Source of the DNA: Planctomicrobium piriforme
Lineage (GTDB): Bacteria > Planctomycetota > Planctomycetia > Pirellulales > UBA1268
Direction: 5' to 3'
Length of the DNA: 37,360 bases
Assembly (NCBI GenBank): GCA_945861585.1
Contig: CAMAVC010000030.1
Span: 1 to 37,360 of the forward strand
Made by a program: the position numbers and the translations under genes. Under the pieces are notes generated by a model. The model ran no database searches. It worked only from the letters and a program-made list of their open reading frames with translations, and was not told the origin of the DNA. Of this stretch, positions 1 through 8,303 are shown in pieces. Position 1 is the stretch's first letter. Each line of letters opens with the position of its first letter.

Positions 1-1503
1 GGCCAGCCGTTCCACCTCCCCCGTGGCCGGCTTCACGCCACGGTAGGCCTCGGCAAGAAATTGCTCGACCGCCCGCTTCGCCCGTTCTGGAGGGATCGCA
101 TCGACGTCCTTCGCATCGAGCAGCGGCCGCAGGGCCTTGATGCCGGGCGCGGAGTCGCGCTCCGTCTGGCGCTCGACCTCGATCCAATCGACCCAGATGG
201 CGAGCTCGGGGCCGAGGCCATTGGCCTTCACGCCCTCGTCGAACGTCTTCCGAACGGCCACGGCGCTGCCGGTGCCGATCTCGCGGATCATGAACCGGCG
301 CTTGGCCGGATCGGAGCCGGCATCCTTGAGCGTGTAGGGGATCTCGATCACCTGCGGGGCGTCGAGCGTGCCCGTGACGTGATGGGCGCTGATGGCGGGC
401 ATGCGATCGCCATAGTGGCGGTGCGCAAACTCGATGAACCGCCGATCGTCTTCAGCCTCGGCCCGTGCGCCGCACCGGACGCGGATCACGTACTCTCCGG
501 GGGGCCAATCCGGCGGGATGTCGAAGTTCAACCGCGAGTTCGAGTTTGGGGCCCGGCCGCCAGCGGGCACGGAGAGGTAGGCGCCCGTGTCGAGGCCCGG
601 CATCGCGAGGTAATGCTCCTCGTAGGGGATGAACCGCTGCTCCTCGAGAATCACGGTCAGGAACTGTGGGTTGTTGCCGCTGTTGGCAACGGCGTCGTCG
701 GGCGACGGGAGTCCCTTGAGCGACCGCCAATGAAACTTGAACTCCTCCTCCTTCTTGAGCGTGGGCCGGGTCTTGGCTACGAACTCCGCGTTCTCCGGGC
801 TTGCGACCGCCGCTTCGAGTTTCTTGAACCACTCCCGGGCGGCCTGCTGGTTGGCCTGGAATTTCTCGTTGGCCTTCTTGAAGCCTTCCAGCGTCTTCTC
901 CGCCTCGGTTCGCACCTGCTTCTTGATGCCGGCCGCGGCATGCTTCTTGAACGCGGCGGCAAGCGCATCGCGGCCGATGGCCTCGTATTGCTCGAACTGG
1001 CTCGCTGTCATAAACAGGCTCGCGCCGACGGTGTCGAAGGCCAGCGGGCTCGTGTCGGCCGGCAGGTCGCTCACGTCCACCTCGACGCCGAGCAGGTCGC
1101 GGAGCGTGTTCGCATATTCGCGGCGATTGAGCCGCCGCATCGCGATCCGCCCGCCCTGGTCGGCAAGGCTCTTCCGCGCGACGACCATCGTCGTGGCGAG
1201 CACGTCGAGGAAGTCGGCCTTCGCCGCCCGCTCGGGCTGGGGTTCGTCGGCGGGGGGCATCTCGCCAGAGTTCAGCGCCCCGAGCACCTTCTGCCAGCGT
1301 TCGGCGGCGGCCACCGTGTCGATGGCGAGCGGCAGGTCATCAACGCGGAAGTTAGCCTCCGGAGTGTCGCTCGCGTGGCACTTCCCGCAGGTGACGGTGA
1401 GAAACTCCTTGTGCCGCACCTCGAGCACGGCCCGCGGCGCGGCCGCCGACGCCGACGCCTCGACGACGAACATCACGACGGCAACACCGAAGAAGGATCG
1501 CAT
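1..1503 (-). CDS. DUF1592-family cytochrome-c-like planctomycete protein, C-terminus outside window
   Basis: Reading the minus strand from ATG at 1503-1501 gives 501 uninterrupted codons to the window edge, so the C-terminal part is missing. A hydrophobic signal segment (MRSFFGVAVVMFVVEA) is followed by a CxxCH heme-type motif (CGKCHASD, about residues 39-46). Next comes a segment typical of DUF1587, with MRRLNRREYANTLRDLLG near residue 120. A lysine/glutamate-rich, probably helical stretch lies near residues 185-260, followed by a beta-rich region containing PPDWPPGEYVIRVR. These features match the N-terminal half of the exported PSCyt1/DUF1587/DUF1592/DUF1588/DUF1585 proteins that planctomycetes carry in large numbers; their biochemical role is not established. 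It lies 159 bp downstream of the sulfatase on the same strand, so it may be the last gene of the sugar-acid operon or have its own promoter. No Shine-Dalgarno sequence precedes the ATG. The family call is firm and the start is moderately sure. Confidence 0.85.
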   Translation of the reverse strand, partial: MRSFFGVAVVMFVVEASASAAAPRAVLEVRHKEFLTVTCGKCHASDTPEANFRVDDLPLAIDTVAAAERWQKVLGALNSGEMPPADEPQPERAAKADFLDVLATTMVVARKSLADQGGRIAMRRLNRREYANTLRDLLGVEVDVSDLPADTSPLAFDTVGASLFMTASQFEQYEAIGRDALAAAFKKHAAAGIKKQVRTEAEKTLEGFKKANEKFQANQQAAREWFKKLEAAVASPENAEFVAKTRPTLKKEEEFKFHWRSLKGLPSPDDAVANSGNNPQFLTVILEEQRFIPYEEHYLAMPGLDTGAYLSVPAGGRAPNSNSRLNFDIPPDWPPGEYVIRVRCGARAEAEDDRRFIEFAHRHYGDRMPAISAHHVTGTLDAPQVIEIPYTLKDAGSDPAKRRFMIREIGTGSAVAVRKTFDEGVKANGLGPELAIWVDWIEVERQTERDSAPGIKALRPLLDAKDVDAIPPERAKRAVEQFLAEAYRGVKPATGEVERLA

Positions 1504-1662
1504 GCGATGCGGACCAGACGGTGACAAGGTGGTGGGACGGCCTCGCTGGCGAACAACTCCTCCATCATTATTTATCGGCGATTCAGCGCGGGGAGCAATT
1601 GGCGCGAATGCGTCGGATTCCTGCACTTGTGCGCCAGTCGGGGTTTCCTGCCCCGCCGGGCT

Positions 1663-3114
1663 TCATTCGTCGAAGGGAATCGCGCCCGTCTCGGAGTAGC
1701 CGATCTTCTTGCGCTTCTGGACGTAGGCCCGCGTCTTCACGAATAGGGCCATCTCCGCCGTAAACCGCGGGTCGCCCCGCCGGGCGCATTCCTCCCGGAG
1801 TTGGTCTGCGAGCCGCTTCTGCTCGGCCGCCACCGCAGGATCGTCGACGAGATCGTGGAGCTGCCAAGGATCCTTCTCGAGGTCGTAAAACTCCTCCTTC
1901 ACCGGTTTCACGAGGGCTGCAGGCTCGAGCGGCTGCCCCTGCCTGTCGACGTTGGCATACCGTACGAGGTACGCATACCGGTCGTCGCGGATGCTCCGGC
2001 ACGAGCGGCTCTGGGGATCGAACTCGCCGTGCCATTCGAGTCCCGTGATGATGGAGTCGCGATCTGATTCCACCCGGCCGGACTTCCCTGACACCAACGA
2101 CGCGACGAGGCTGCGGCCGGTCATGCCCGCGGGCACTGCGAGGCCGGCGGCCTCCAGAAACGTCGGCGCAAAGTCGGCGAAGCTCACGAAGTCGGTCACG
2201 GTTCGCCCGCCCGGCATCCGGGCCGGCCACATCATCGTCAGTGGCACGTGGCACCCGAGGTCGTAGGGTGAGGCCTTGCCACGCAGTTCGCGGCTGCCGT
2301 CGAAGATCGCCGTGCCGTTGTCAGCAGTGACCACGACGAGCGTGTTCTCCAGGAGGCCGCGTTCCTCGAGGCTCGCGAGCATCCGCGCCAGGTGGCGGTC
2401 AGCCACACAGATCTCATACACAAAATTCGCCCGCTCCCGGCGGTTCCGGGGCGTGTCCTCCATGAAGGGCGGCAGCGACACCTGGTCGAGCGTCACGCCA
2501 AACTCCTTCTCGAGCAGGAGGTAGTTGTCCGGGCCGGAGGGCTCGTGGGGCTCCATGACGCCCGCCCAGAAGAAGAACGGCTTGTTCGCATCCCGCGTCT
2601 CGAGAAACCTCGCAAAGTTGCCCGCGTAGTCGTTGGCATGCACGCCCTTGGGAGGGTCGGCGATCGTCTCCCGATCGAACTTTCGCCCCAGCGATTCGCT
2701 CGAGATCCCGAGCGTGGGGTGCGAACCGGGCCCCCAGCCTTTGCCTGTGCGCGCGACCTCGTAACCATGGTCGGCGAGGATCTGCGACACGGTCGGATAC
2801 TTCTTGGGAATGAACGCCTGGATAAAGCCTCCCTGCTCCATTTCCCAGAAGTGGCGGCCGGTGAGCACGCTCGCCCGCGAGGGGGCGCACGACGGTGCGG
2901 TCGTGAAGCCGTTGGTGAATAAGACACCGTCCTTCGCCACGCGATCGAACGCCGGCGTGGGCAGCTTCGACCAGCCGTACGCGCTCCGCTCGACCGCGCT
3001 CTCGTCGTCAGTGATGAAAAAGAGAATGTTTGGTGGCGTGGGATCGGCCGCCCCACTGGCCCGACCCGCCGCCAGACAGATCGTGAACGCTATCAACGCG
3101 CCGTATCGTCGCAT
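1663..3114 (-). CDS. Exported type I sulfatase (formylglycine-dependent, S1 family)
   Basis: This is a 483-aa secreted sulfatase that hydrolyses sulfate esters or N-sulfates. The signal peptide (MRRYGALIAFTICLAAGRASG) precedes the core PNILFFITDDES, which supplies the metal-binding Asp pair (residues 36-37). The formylglycine signature CAPSRASVLTGR has its modifiable Cys at residue 76, and the metal and substrate region TADNGT follows later. The start was placed at 3114 because GAGGAG lies 8 nt upstream. A GTG at 3141 overlaps the stop of the upstream gene but would add nine non-signal residues. The SCAPSRASVLTG and TGKGWGPG context resembles N-sulfoglucosamine sulfohydrolase-like (S1_8) enzymes from memory, but the substrate cannot be fixed. 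It sits directly after the enolase-superfamily enzyme, suggesting that desulfation of a polysaccharide fragment supplies the sugar acid handled by this operon; that link is inference. Confidence 0.95.
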   Translation of the reverse strand: MRRYGALIAFTICLAAGRASGAADPTPPNILFFITDDESAVERSAYGWSKLPTPAFDRVAKDGVLFTNGFTTAPSCAPSRASVLTGRHFWEMEQGGFIQAFIPKKYPTVSQILADHGYEVARTGKGWGPGSHPTLGISSESLGRKFDRETIADPPKGVHANDYAGNFARFLETRDANKPFFFWAGVMEPHEPSGPDNYLLLEKEFGVTLDQVSLPPFMEDTPRNRRERANFVYEICVADRHLARMLASLEERGLLENTLVVVTADNGTAIFDGSRELRGKASPYDLGCHVPLTMMWPARMPGGRTVTDFVSFADFAPTFLEAAGLAVPAGMTGRSLVASLVSGKSGRVESDRDSIITGLEWHGEFDPQSRSCRSIRDDRYAYLVRYANVDRQGQPLEPAALVKPVKEEFYDLEKDPWQLHDLVDDPAVAAEQKRLADQLREECARRGDPRFTAEMALFVKTRAYVQKRKKIGYSETGAIPFDE

Positions 3115-3122
3115 CGCATGAA

Positions 3123-3128
3123 CTCCTC
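3123..3128 (-). promoter_or_regulatory. Ribosome binding site deciding the sulfatase start
   Basis: On the minus strand GAGGAG stands 8 nt before ATG 3114. It lies between the stop of the upstream enolase-superfamily gene (3138) and the sulfatase. It supports the 3114 start over the GTG at 3141. Confidence 0.7.
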
Positions 3129-3137
3129 GTTGAATGA

Positions 3138-4286
3138 TCACTGGGTGAGCGTGATGCCGCGGTCATTCCACTCGATGCCGAGGCCCGGCGCGGAAGGCAC
3201 GGCGTAGCGGCCTCCTTCACAGCGGAGCGGCTCGGCGAGGAAAGCGTTGGCCGTGGTGAGAACGTTGGGGTTGAATTCGCAGAGGTCACAATTGCTTGCG
3301 GCCGCAGCCGCGTGGATCGCAGCGGCCACCTGCGGCCCCATCGCGATGCTTAGGTGCGGCACGACGGGCCCCGCGAACGCCTGGGCGATCTTCATGAAGC
3401 CCGTGATCCCCACGCGGCCGAGGTCGGGCTGAAGAATTTTCGCGATCGAAAGAAACGGCTGCAGTTCGGCAAGCGTCCGGTAACTCTCGCCGACGGCGAG
3501 CGGCGTCGTGATTGCCGCGGCAAGCGCCGCGTGGCCAGCCACGTCTTCGGGATAGAGCGGGCATTCGAGCCAGCGGGCGTTGCGGGCATCGAGCTCGCGG
3601 GCCATCGCAATCGCCTCGGCCGGCGGCAGATGCCAGAGGGCATCCACGGCGAACTGCATGCCTGCGGGCAGCGCATCAGCCACGGTGAGCAATTCACCCC
3701 AGCTCGATTCGTAATACAGCTTCACGAGGGAAAAACCCTCGGCCGCATAGCGTGCGGCGAACGCGGCCCGCTCCGCCACCGTCGCGCCTGCCGTGCCGCT
3801 CAGATACGCCGGCACCGTCTGCTTCGGCGCCGCGGCCAGGAGGCTCGCGACGGGCTTGTCGGCGAGTTTCCCCGCCAGGTCCCAGAGCGCGATGTCCACG
3901 CCGCTCATCGCGTCGAGCATGAAGCCGCCCGAGTGCCCGCGCACCCGCATCGTGGCATACATCCGCTCCCAGAGTTCGGCGATCCTGCCCGGCGAGCCGT
4001 CAAACTCTTCCCCCACGACGGCCGGCCGCAGCAGGTGCTCGGCGATTGTGCAGGCCACCTCCGGCGCGAGCGGCGCCTGGGCCTCCCCCCAGCCGACCAA
4101 TCCATTTGAGAGTTCTAGGCGGACGAGCGCCGTCTCGAAGTTCACGGAGTACAGCACGGGATAGGCGGTGGACCACCGATATCCCCCCGAGCCCGAGAGC
4201 GATGTCGGAGATCCGGCCGTACCTTTCGCTGCAGCCGCATCGCGCGGTAACCGCACGGGAAACGCATTCAGAGATGTGATGTGCAT
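3138..4286 (-). CDS. Enolase-superfamily (mandelate racemase/muconate lactonizing type) sugar-acid dehydratase or cycloisomerase
   Basis: This is a 382-aa cytoplasmic metalloenzyme expected to abstract the alpha-proton of a sugar acid. Visible metal ligands are D215 (VDALW), E241 (LECPLYPED) and E267 (VGESYRT), spaced 26 and 26 residues apart as in mandelate racemase. The Asp-His dyad is D288 (LQPDLGRVGIT) and H311 (PHLSIA). At the end of the second barrel strand K189 is present, but the second Lys position of the KxK motif is Tyr (VKLYY). The capping domain carries GHSGGFMLDAMSGVDIALWD. The start MHITSL was chosen because the upstream extension is low-complexity and overlaps the transporter gene, which ends 10 nt away. 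In context with dgoK and dgoA it probably makes a 2-keto-3-deoxy sugar acid. It does not look like E. coli DgoD, and an anhydrogalactonate cycloisomerase role is possible but unproven. Confidence 0.9.
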   Translation of the reverse strand: MHITSLNAFPVRLPRDAAAAKGTAGSPTSLSGSGGYRWSTAYPVLYSVNFETALVRLELSNGLVGWGEAQAPLAPEVACTIAEHLLRPAVVGEEFDGSPGRIAELWERMYATMRVRGHSGGFMLDAMSGVDIALWDLAGKLADKPVASLLAAAPKQTVPAYLSGTAGATVAERAAFAARYAAEGFSLVKLYYESSWGELLTVADALPAGMQFAVDALWHLPPAEAIAMARELDARNARWLECPLYPEDVAGHAALAAAITTPLAVGESYRTLAELQPFLSIAKILQPDLGRVGITGFMKIAQAFAGPVVPHLSIAMGPQVAAAIHAAAAASNCDLCEFNPNVLTTANAFLAEPLRCEGGRYAVPSAPGLGIEWNDRGITLTQ

Positions 4287-4296
4287 GGCAGGAGCC

Positions 4297-5541
4297 TCAG
4301 GGCGCGAACGGACGGCGGACGAGCCGCTGCGTGACGACGTAAGAGATCGGATGGAGCACACTCATGAGCACGAACACGGCGCCATAGCCGAACCACTCGA
4401 CGGTGAATCCCGTCAGCCACGTGAACAGCGTGCCGCCGAGCCCTGTGCCGAAAGCGAGCAGCCCAGACGCAGTGCCGATGAGCGCCTTCGGATAGACGTC
4501 GTTCGTGAGCGTGTTTTGGTTGGTCTTCCACGCCATGTGCGAGAACGTGACGACGCAGATGAGCGCGATCGTGACCCACGACTCCGTGCGGTCGATGAAG
4601 AGCGAGAGCGGCATCAGGCAGGCGAAGGGCAGCATCACCGCCAGCCGGGCCCGGATCGGGTCCCATCCACGCGCGACGAGCCAGCCACTCAGCCAGCCAC
4701 CCCCGATGGCCCCCACATCAGCCGCCAGATAGGGCATCCAGGCGATCATCCCCATCTCGGTCATGGAAAAGCCGCGCTTTTCGACGAGATACTTGGGCAG
4801 CCAGAAGAGGTAGAACCACCACACCGGGTCGGAGAGGAACCGCGCGATGAGCAGGCCCCAGGTCTGCGGATGCCCAAACAGGCTTCGCCACGGCATCTTC
4901 GGCATCGTGGCCCCGCCGCCGGTCGGCTCGTCTTCCAGCACCAGCGCCCGCTCCTCAGGCGTGACGAAGGGATGCGTCTCGGGTGCGTGGTAGAGCAGCA
5001 GCCAGAGCACGAGCCAGACGAAGCCCAGGGCCCCCGTGACGAGAAACGCAGGCTGCCAGCCATAGGCGGCGTTGAGGGCCGTGATCACGGGCGGCGCGAC
5101 GATCGCGCCGATCGCCGCCCCGCTCTGCACGAGGCCATGCACGAACGCCCGCTCCTTGGCCGGATACCACTCGCTCACCGCCTTGAAGGCGGCCATGAAA
5201 TTGCCCGACTCCCCGAGCCCGAGGAGGAACCGGAAGCCACCAAGCGACCAGGGCCCGCGGGCGAACGCATGCGCCATGTTCGCCGCCGACCACCACACCA
5301 TGAACCCGGCGAGCGCGCGGCGGGTTCCGAAACGGTCCACGAGGAACCCCGAGCCGACGTACATCACCGTGTAGGCGGCGAGGAACGCCGTGAGGATGTT
5401 GCCGTATTGGGCGTCGGTGACTCCCAGCTCCTGCTTGAGCACCGGCGCGAGCACCGAGAGCGTCTGGCGATCGACGTAGTTGATCACCGTCGAGAGGAAG
5501 AGCAGCCCGGCGATCCACCAGCGAAGATGAGGAATGCGCAT
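4297..5541 (-). CDS. MFS transporter, anion:cation symporter (ExuT/DgoT-like) family
   Basis: This 414-aa inner-membrane carrier has about 12 hydrophobic segments. The N-terminal INYVDRQTLSVLAP motif (about residues 20-33) is characteristic of the ACS family of hexuronate and galactonate transporters. The first loop carries a recognisable YVGSGFLVDRFGTRRA, the MFS loop 2-3 signature. It lies 24 nt after the DapA-family gene and 10 nt before the enolase-superfamily gene, so it is clearly part of the operon and presumably imports the sugar acid that the operon degrades. The exact substrate (galactonate, hexuronate or an anhydro sugar acid) cannot be told from sequence. No strong Shine-Dalgarno sequence is visible before ATG 5541. 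Confidence 0.93.
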   Translation of the reverse strand: MRIPHLRWWIAGLLFLSTVINYVDRQTLSVLAPVLKQELGVTDAQYGNILTAFLAAYTVMYVGSGFLVDRFGTRRALAGFMVWWSAANMAHAFARGPWSLGGFRFLLGLGESGNFMAAFKAVSEWYPAKERAFVHGLVQSGAAIGAIVAPPVITALNAAYGWQPAFLVTGALGFVWLVLWLLLYHAPETHPFVTPEERALVLEDEPTGGGATMPKMPWRSLFGHPQTWGLLIARFLSDPVWWFYLFWLPKYLVEKRGFSMTEMGMIAWMPYLAADVGAIGGGWLSGWLVARGWDPIRARLAVMLPFACLMPLSLFIDRTESWVTIALICVVTFSHMAWKTNQNTLTNDVYPKALIGTASGLLAFGTGLGGTLFTWLTGFTVEWFGYGAVFVLMSVLHPISYVVTQRLVRRPFAP

Positions 5542-5565
5542 CGGTGCCTGCTGCCGGGGAACGCT

Positions 5566-6471
5566 TCAGGAACGATCGGCCATCTCACGCAGCACGGCCA
5601 GCTCCGCCAGGCTTGCCGCGTCGAGAGCCGCCGTCGGGTGCCGCACATGCGCCGACGCGATCACGCCCGCGGCCACGAGGTTGTGCTTCTGGGCCGACAC
5701 GCCGAGCCCGGGCTGCAGCTCGAACCGCAACAGCGGCAGGATGCGCGAGAAGATCCGCCACGCCTCTTCGGTGCGGCCGGCCTCGAGCGCGTTCCAGATC
5801 GCCACGAGGTCGGCCGTGCGATCGCTGCCTGGCATCTGGCCGCGCACACCACGCTGAAATTCTTCGATAAAAAACTGGCAGTTGAGGCCGCCGAAGAGCG
5901 TGAGCGAATCTCCCGCCGCCTTCGTGAGTGCTGAACACTTGGCGGGCGTGGGGGGTGCCTCCACCTTCACATACTTCACGTGCTCGATCTCGCGACCCAT
6001 CCGTGCGAGGAGCGCCGGCGGCATCATCACCTGCGTCATGAGCGGCGCGTCCTGCACCATGATCGGGATCTTCACGGCCTTCGAGATTGCCTCGAAGTAG
6101 TGCAAGAGGCCGTCGCCGTCGGTCTTGAGAAAGTACGGAGGCAGCACCATCAGGCACGCGGCACCGAGATCCTCCAGTTCCTTGCTCAGTGCCACGGCCG
6201 CATCGGTGCCGGTGTGGCCGCTCGACGCGACGAGTGGCACACGGCCGTTCACCCGCTTTGCGATTCGTCGCATGAGGGCGACGCGCTCGGCCGCTTCGAG
6301 CGTGTAGCCCTCGCTCGCGTTGCCGAAGAGCCCGAGGCCGTGCGCTCCCTGGGCGAGGAGGTGGTCCACGAGCCGGTCCTGGCTCTCGAGATCGAGCGCG
6401 CCGTCGGCGTGGAACGGCGTGTTGGCGATCGGATAGACACCGCTCAGCGAGGCATGCATGGTTGAAGTCAT
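5566..6471 (-). CDS. DapA/NAL-family (beta/alpha)8 lyase with altered catalytic motifs
   Basis: This 301-aa protein has the Schiff-base lyase fold. The expected Schiff-base Lys is K169 in KYVKVEAPP. Two other family landmarks are changed: the Thr-Thr motif (GTTGE in DapA) reads GNASEG at residues 50-55, and the YNxP segment that carries the catalytic Tyr reads VQDAP (residues 139-143). A classical dihydrodipicolinate synthase role is therefore unlikely. In this operon it may cleave or dehydrate a 2-keto-3-deoxy sugar acid. Its ATG (6471-6469) overlaps the TGA of dgoA as ATGA, so translation is probably coupled. A second in-frame ATG four codons later is possible. Family assignment is firm; reaction is not known. 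Confidence 0.92.
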   Translation of the reverse strand: MTSTMHASLSGVYPIANTPFHADGALDLESQDRLVDHLLAQGAHGLGLFGNASEGYTLEAAERVALMRRIAKRVNGRVPLVASSGHTGTDAAVALSKELEDLGAACLMVLPPYFLKTDGDGLLHYFEAISKAVKIPIMVQDAPLMTQVMMPPALLARMGREIEHVKYVKVEAPPTPAKCSALTKAAGDSLTLFGGLNCQFFIEEFQRGVRGQMPGSDRTADLVAIWNALEAGRTEEAWRIFSRILPLLRFELQPGLGVSAQKHNLVAAGVIASAHVRHPTAALDAASLAELAVLREMADRS

Positions 6472-7148
6472 CGCGATACAGAGGAAGAAATGGGGGAGGC
6501 AGGTCCACTTGACTGGGTGTGCTCATGCCATGCGGCCACGAACGCGTCGGCCTCGCGCCGCACGGCGTCGGCCGTCATCCCGGGCGTGTACAGCGCCGAG
6601 CCGAGCCCGAATCCGCTCGCGCCAGCCGCGCGATACGCCGCCATCGTCGCCGGTGTGATTCCGCCCACGGGCACGAGCGGCACGTGCTGCGGAAACACGG
6701 CCCGCCAGGCCTTCACGATGCTCGGCGCGATCTGCTCGGCGGGAAACAGTTTGAGGACGTCGGCGCCGGCAGCGAGTGCTGCAAAGCCTTCCGTGGGCGT
6801 GGCGACGCCCGGGCAGCTCACGAGGCCGGCGGACTTCGTCGCATGAATCACGGCGGCATCGGCATTGGGCGACACGATGAGCGTGCCACCGGCTTTCGCC
6901 ACGGCGGCCACGTCGGCGGCCGAGAGCACCGTGCCGGCACCGACGGCGGCGCGGTCGCCGATCGCGGCGGCGAGCCGGCGAATGCTGTCGAGCGGTTGCG
7001 GCGAGTTGAGGGGAATCTCCACGACGCGAAACCCGGCGGCGCAGACCGCCGTACCGATCGCCACGACGTCGTCGGGAGCAACGCCGCGCAGAATCGCGAT
7101 CAGCGGCAAGGCAGTGAAGTGTGCCAAAGACGCGTGTGGGTCAGCCAC
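6468..7148 (-). CDS. dgoA: 2-keto-3-deoxy-6-phosphogalactonate (KDPG-type) aldolase
   Basis: This 226-aa class I aldolase is expected to split 2-keto-3-deoxy-6-phosphogalactonate into pyruvate and glyceraldehyde 3-phosphate. Signatures run in order: PLIAILRGV near residue 15, VVEIPLNSPQPLDSI with the catalytic Glu, GAGTVLS, IVSPNAD, the Schiff-base Lys in DVLKLFPAE, and PVGGITP. EIPLNSPQP is typical of DgoA rather than Eda. The start is a GTG inside the end of dgoK: GTG 7148-7146 overlaps the dgoK stop by 8 nt and is preceded by GGAGG at a spacing of 9. The open frame continues far upstream, but that part is a shadow of dgoK with no aldolase similarity. The gene is coupled to dgoK upstream and, through ATGA, to the DapA-family gene downstream. 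Confidence 0.94.
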   Translation of the reverse strand: MADPHASLAHFTALPLIAILRGVAPDDVVAIGTAVCAAGFRVVEIPLNSPQPLDSIRRLAAAIGDRAAVGAGTVLSAADVAAVAKAGGTLIVSPNADAAVIHATKSAGLVSCPGVATPTEGFAALAAGADVLKLFPAEQIAPSIVKAWRAVFPQHVPLVPVGGITPATMAAYRAAGASGFGLGSALYTPGMTADAVRREADAFVAAWHEHTQSSGPASPISSSVSR

Positions 7149-8148
7149 GGCGGGTGGCCTCCATGGCAGGCGGATGGCGGGCGGCAACGAGTCCTGCAGC
7201 ACGAGCGATCTGCCAGAGGCCGAGCGGGCCGGTTTCATCGAGCGATCGCACGCGCTCGATGCCAAACACGGCACACGCATCACGGTAGCGATCGCAGAGC
7301 GTCGGTTCGCCCACCAGCACGCATGGGGGGCATGGGCCGCCCAGCGTCGCCAGCACGCTCCGCAGCTCCTCGCCCACGAGCAACCCGGAGAGATAGTCGA
7401 GCGTGTCGGCCGCAGCGAGGTCACCGCACAAAAACAGGCTGCGTGTGGTGAAGAGCTTGCCGGCGATGCCCGCCGCGCCGCTCGCCCGGGCCACAGCGAG
7501 CCCCCGGCGAAACGCGACGGCCCGCGAGGCAGCCGTGCCGATCGTGGCATCCCGGGCCGGCCGGCCCACGATCGAGTGGTCGCGGAGCATCGCGAACAGT
7601 TCGCCGGTGAGGTAGGTCGTAAACCCGGTCACGCAGCCGTCCTGCACACGGGCCCACTTGCAGTGTGTGCCGGGAAGCACGACGAGCGCCGACGTGGCAA
7701 GAGCCGGATCGCGCGCGAGCGCCCCGACGATCTGCGTCTCCTCCCCGCGCATCACGTCGGGGGCCGGCCCGCCCTGGAGCAGGCCGGGCACGAGATGAAT
7801 GCGTCCGCACTCCGACTCGAACGGCACGATGCCCGCTGCGATCGCATGCGCATCGGCCGGACATTCCACATACGGCACCTCGCGCCAGCCCGTGCGGCTG
7901 CCCACCATCCCCGCAGCCACGACGGGCAGATCCGGCCACCGTCCGCGCCAGTCGCCGGCGACCGTCTCGAACGCCTCGGCGTATCCGCCGGCAGGCAGGT
8001 GCTGAATGCCCCAGGGCCGCGATCGTCGTTCGATCACGTTTCCGTCACCGTCGAGCAGATAGGCCCGCAGCGCCGACGTGCCCCAGTCGAGGCCGATCAG
8101 TGCCGGCTGGAGGTCGGGGGCGCGGTGGGCATCAGGATGCTGAATCAT
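7141..8148 (-). CDS. dgoK: 2-dehydro-3-deoxygalactonokinase
   Basis: This 335-aa kinase is expected to phosphorylate 2-keto-3-deoxygalactonate at O6, feeding the aldolase encoded immediately downstream. Recognisable DgoK segments are the N-terminal nucleotide-binding loop ALIGLDWGTSALRAYLLD, then AAGMVGSRTGWREVPYVECPA, VLPGTHCKWARV, TGELFAMLRDHSIVGR, and the C-terminal LFLCGDLAAADTLDYLSGLLVGEE. The length is close to the family norm. It is the first gene of the minus-strand sugar-acid operon; the 155 bp upstream to the divergent toxin-antitoxin pair must carry its promoter, but no convincing -35/-10 pair or Shine-Dalgarno sequence was seen before ATG 8148. The XylR-like regulator gene 0.9 kb upstream is the obvious candidate controller. 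Confidence 0.94.
   Translation of the reverse strand: MIQHPDAHRAPDLQPALIGLDWGTSALRAYLLDGDGNVIERRSRPWGIQHLPAGGYAEAFETVAGDWRGRWPDLPVVAAGMVGSRTGWREVPYVECPADAHAIAAGIVPFESECGRIHLVPGLLQGGPAPDVMRGEETQIVGALARDPALATSALVVLPGTHCKWARVQDGCVTGFTTYLTGELFAMLRDHSIVGRPARDATIGTAASRAVAFRRGLAVARASGAAGIAGKLFTTRSLFLCGDLAAADTLDYLSGLLVGEELRSVLATLGGPCPPCVLVGEPTLCDRYRDACAVFGIERVRSLDETGPLGLWQIARAAGLVAARHPPAMEATRRG
7158..7162 (-). promoter_or_regulatory. Ribosome binding site inside dgoK for the GTG start of dgoA
   Basis: GGAGG on the minus strand lies 9 nt before GTG 7148, within the last codons of the kinase gene. It fixes the true aldolase start and indicates translational coupling. Confidence 0.75.
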
Positions 8149-8303
8149 GTCTGGCGGCTATGCGAAGGCGACATCGTTGAAAATACCAGACGCCTGAAGC
8201 GTGGCGGATTCAAACAGAATTTTGCCGCGGCCTTGCAGTCTATAAACGGAGTTGTCGCGCGTGCGGCTGGCCGCACCCGGTGTAAGTCGGTATAGTACAA
8301 ACT
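8149..8303. promoter_or_regulatory. Divergent promoter region between dgoK and the toxin-antitoxin pair
   Basis: These 155 bp separate two outward-facing units. On the plus strand TATAGT at 8291-8296 fits a -10 box and lies only 7 nt before the antitoxin ATG, so transcripts from it would be almost leaderless; no good -35 is present at the normal distance. On the minus strand no convincing promoter was recognised. Everything here is inference from base pattern. Confidence 0.4.

Noticed and set aside
61-1524. A 487-codon plus-strand frame at the left edge
   Set aside because: The opposite strand encodes a recognisable DUF1592-type protein with CxxCH and DUF1587 motifs that simply runs out of the window.
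3138-4286. Assignment of the enolase-superfamily enzyme as D-galactonate dehydratase (dgoD)
   Set aside because: The context fits, but the N-terminal domain and the K-x-Y motif do not match DgoD as I recall it, so no symbol was given.
4168-5934. A 588-codon plus-strand frame across the transporter and lyase genes
   Set aside because: It crosses gene boundaries, is Arg/Glu/His-rich, and shows no domain; it is a shadow of the minus-strand operon.
7149-7550. N-terminal extension of the dgoA frame giving a 360-aa protein
   Set aside because: The extra part is the shadow of dgoK and unlike aldolases; GTG 7148 has a well-placed GGAGG.
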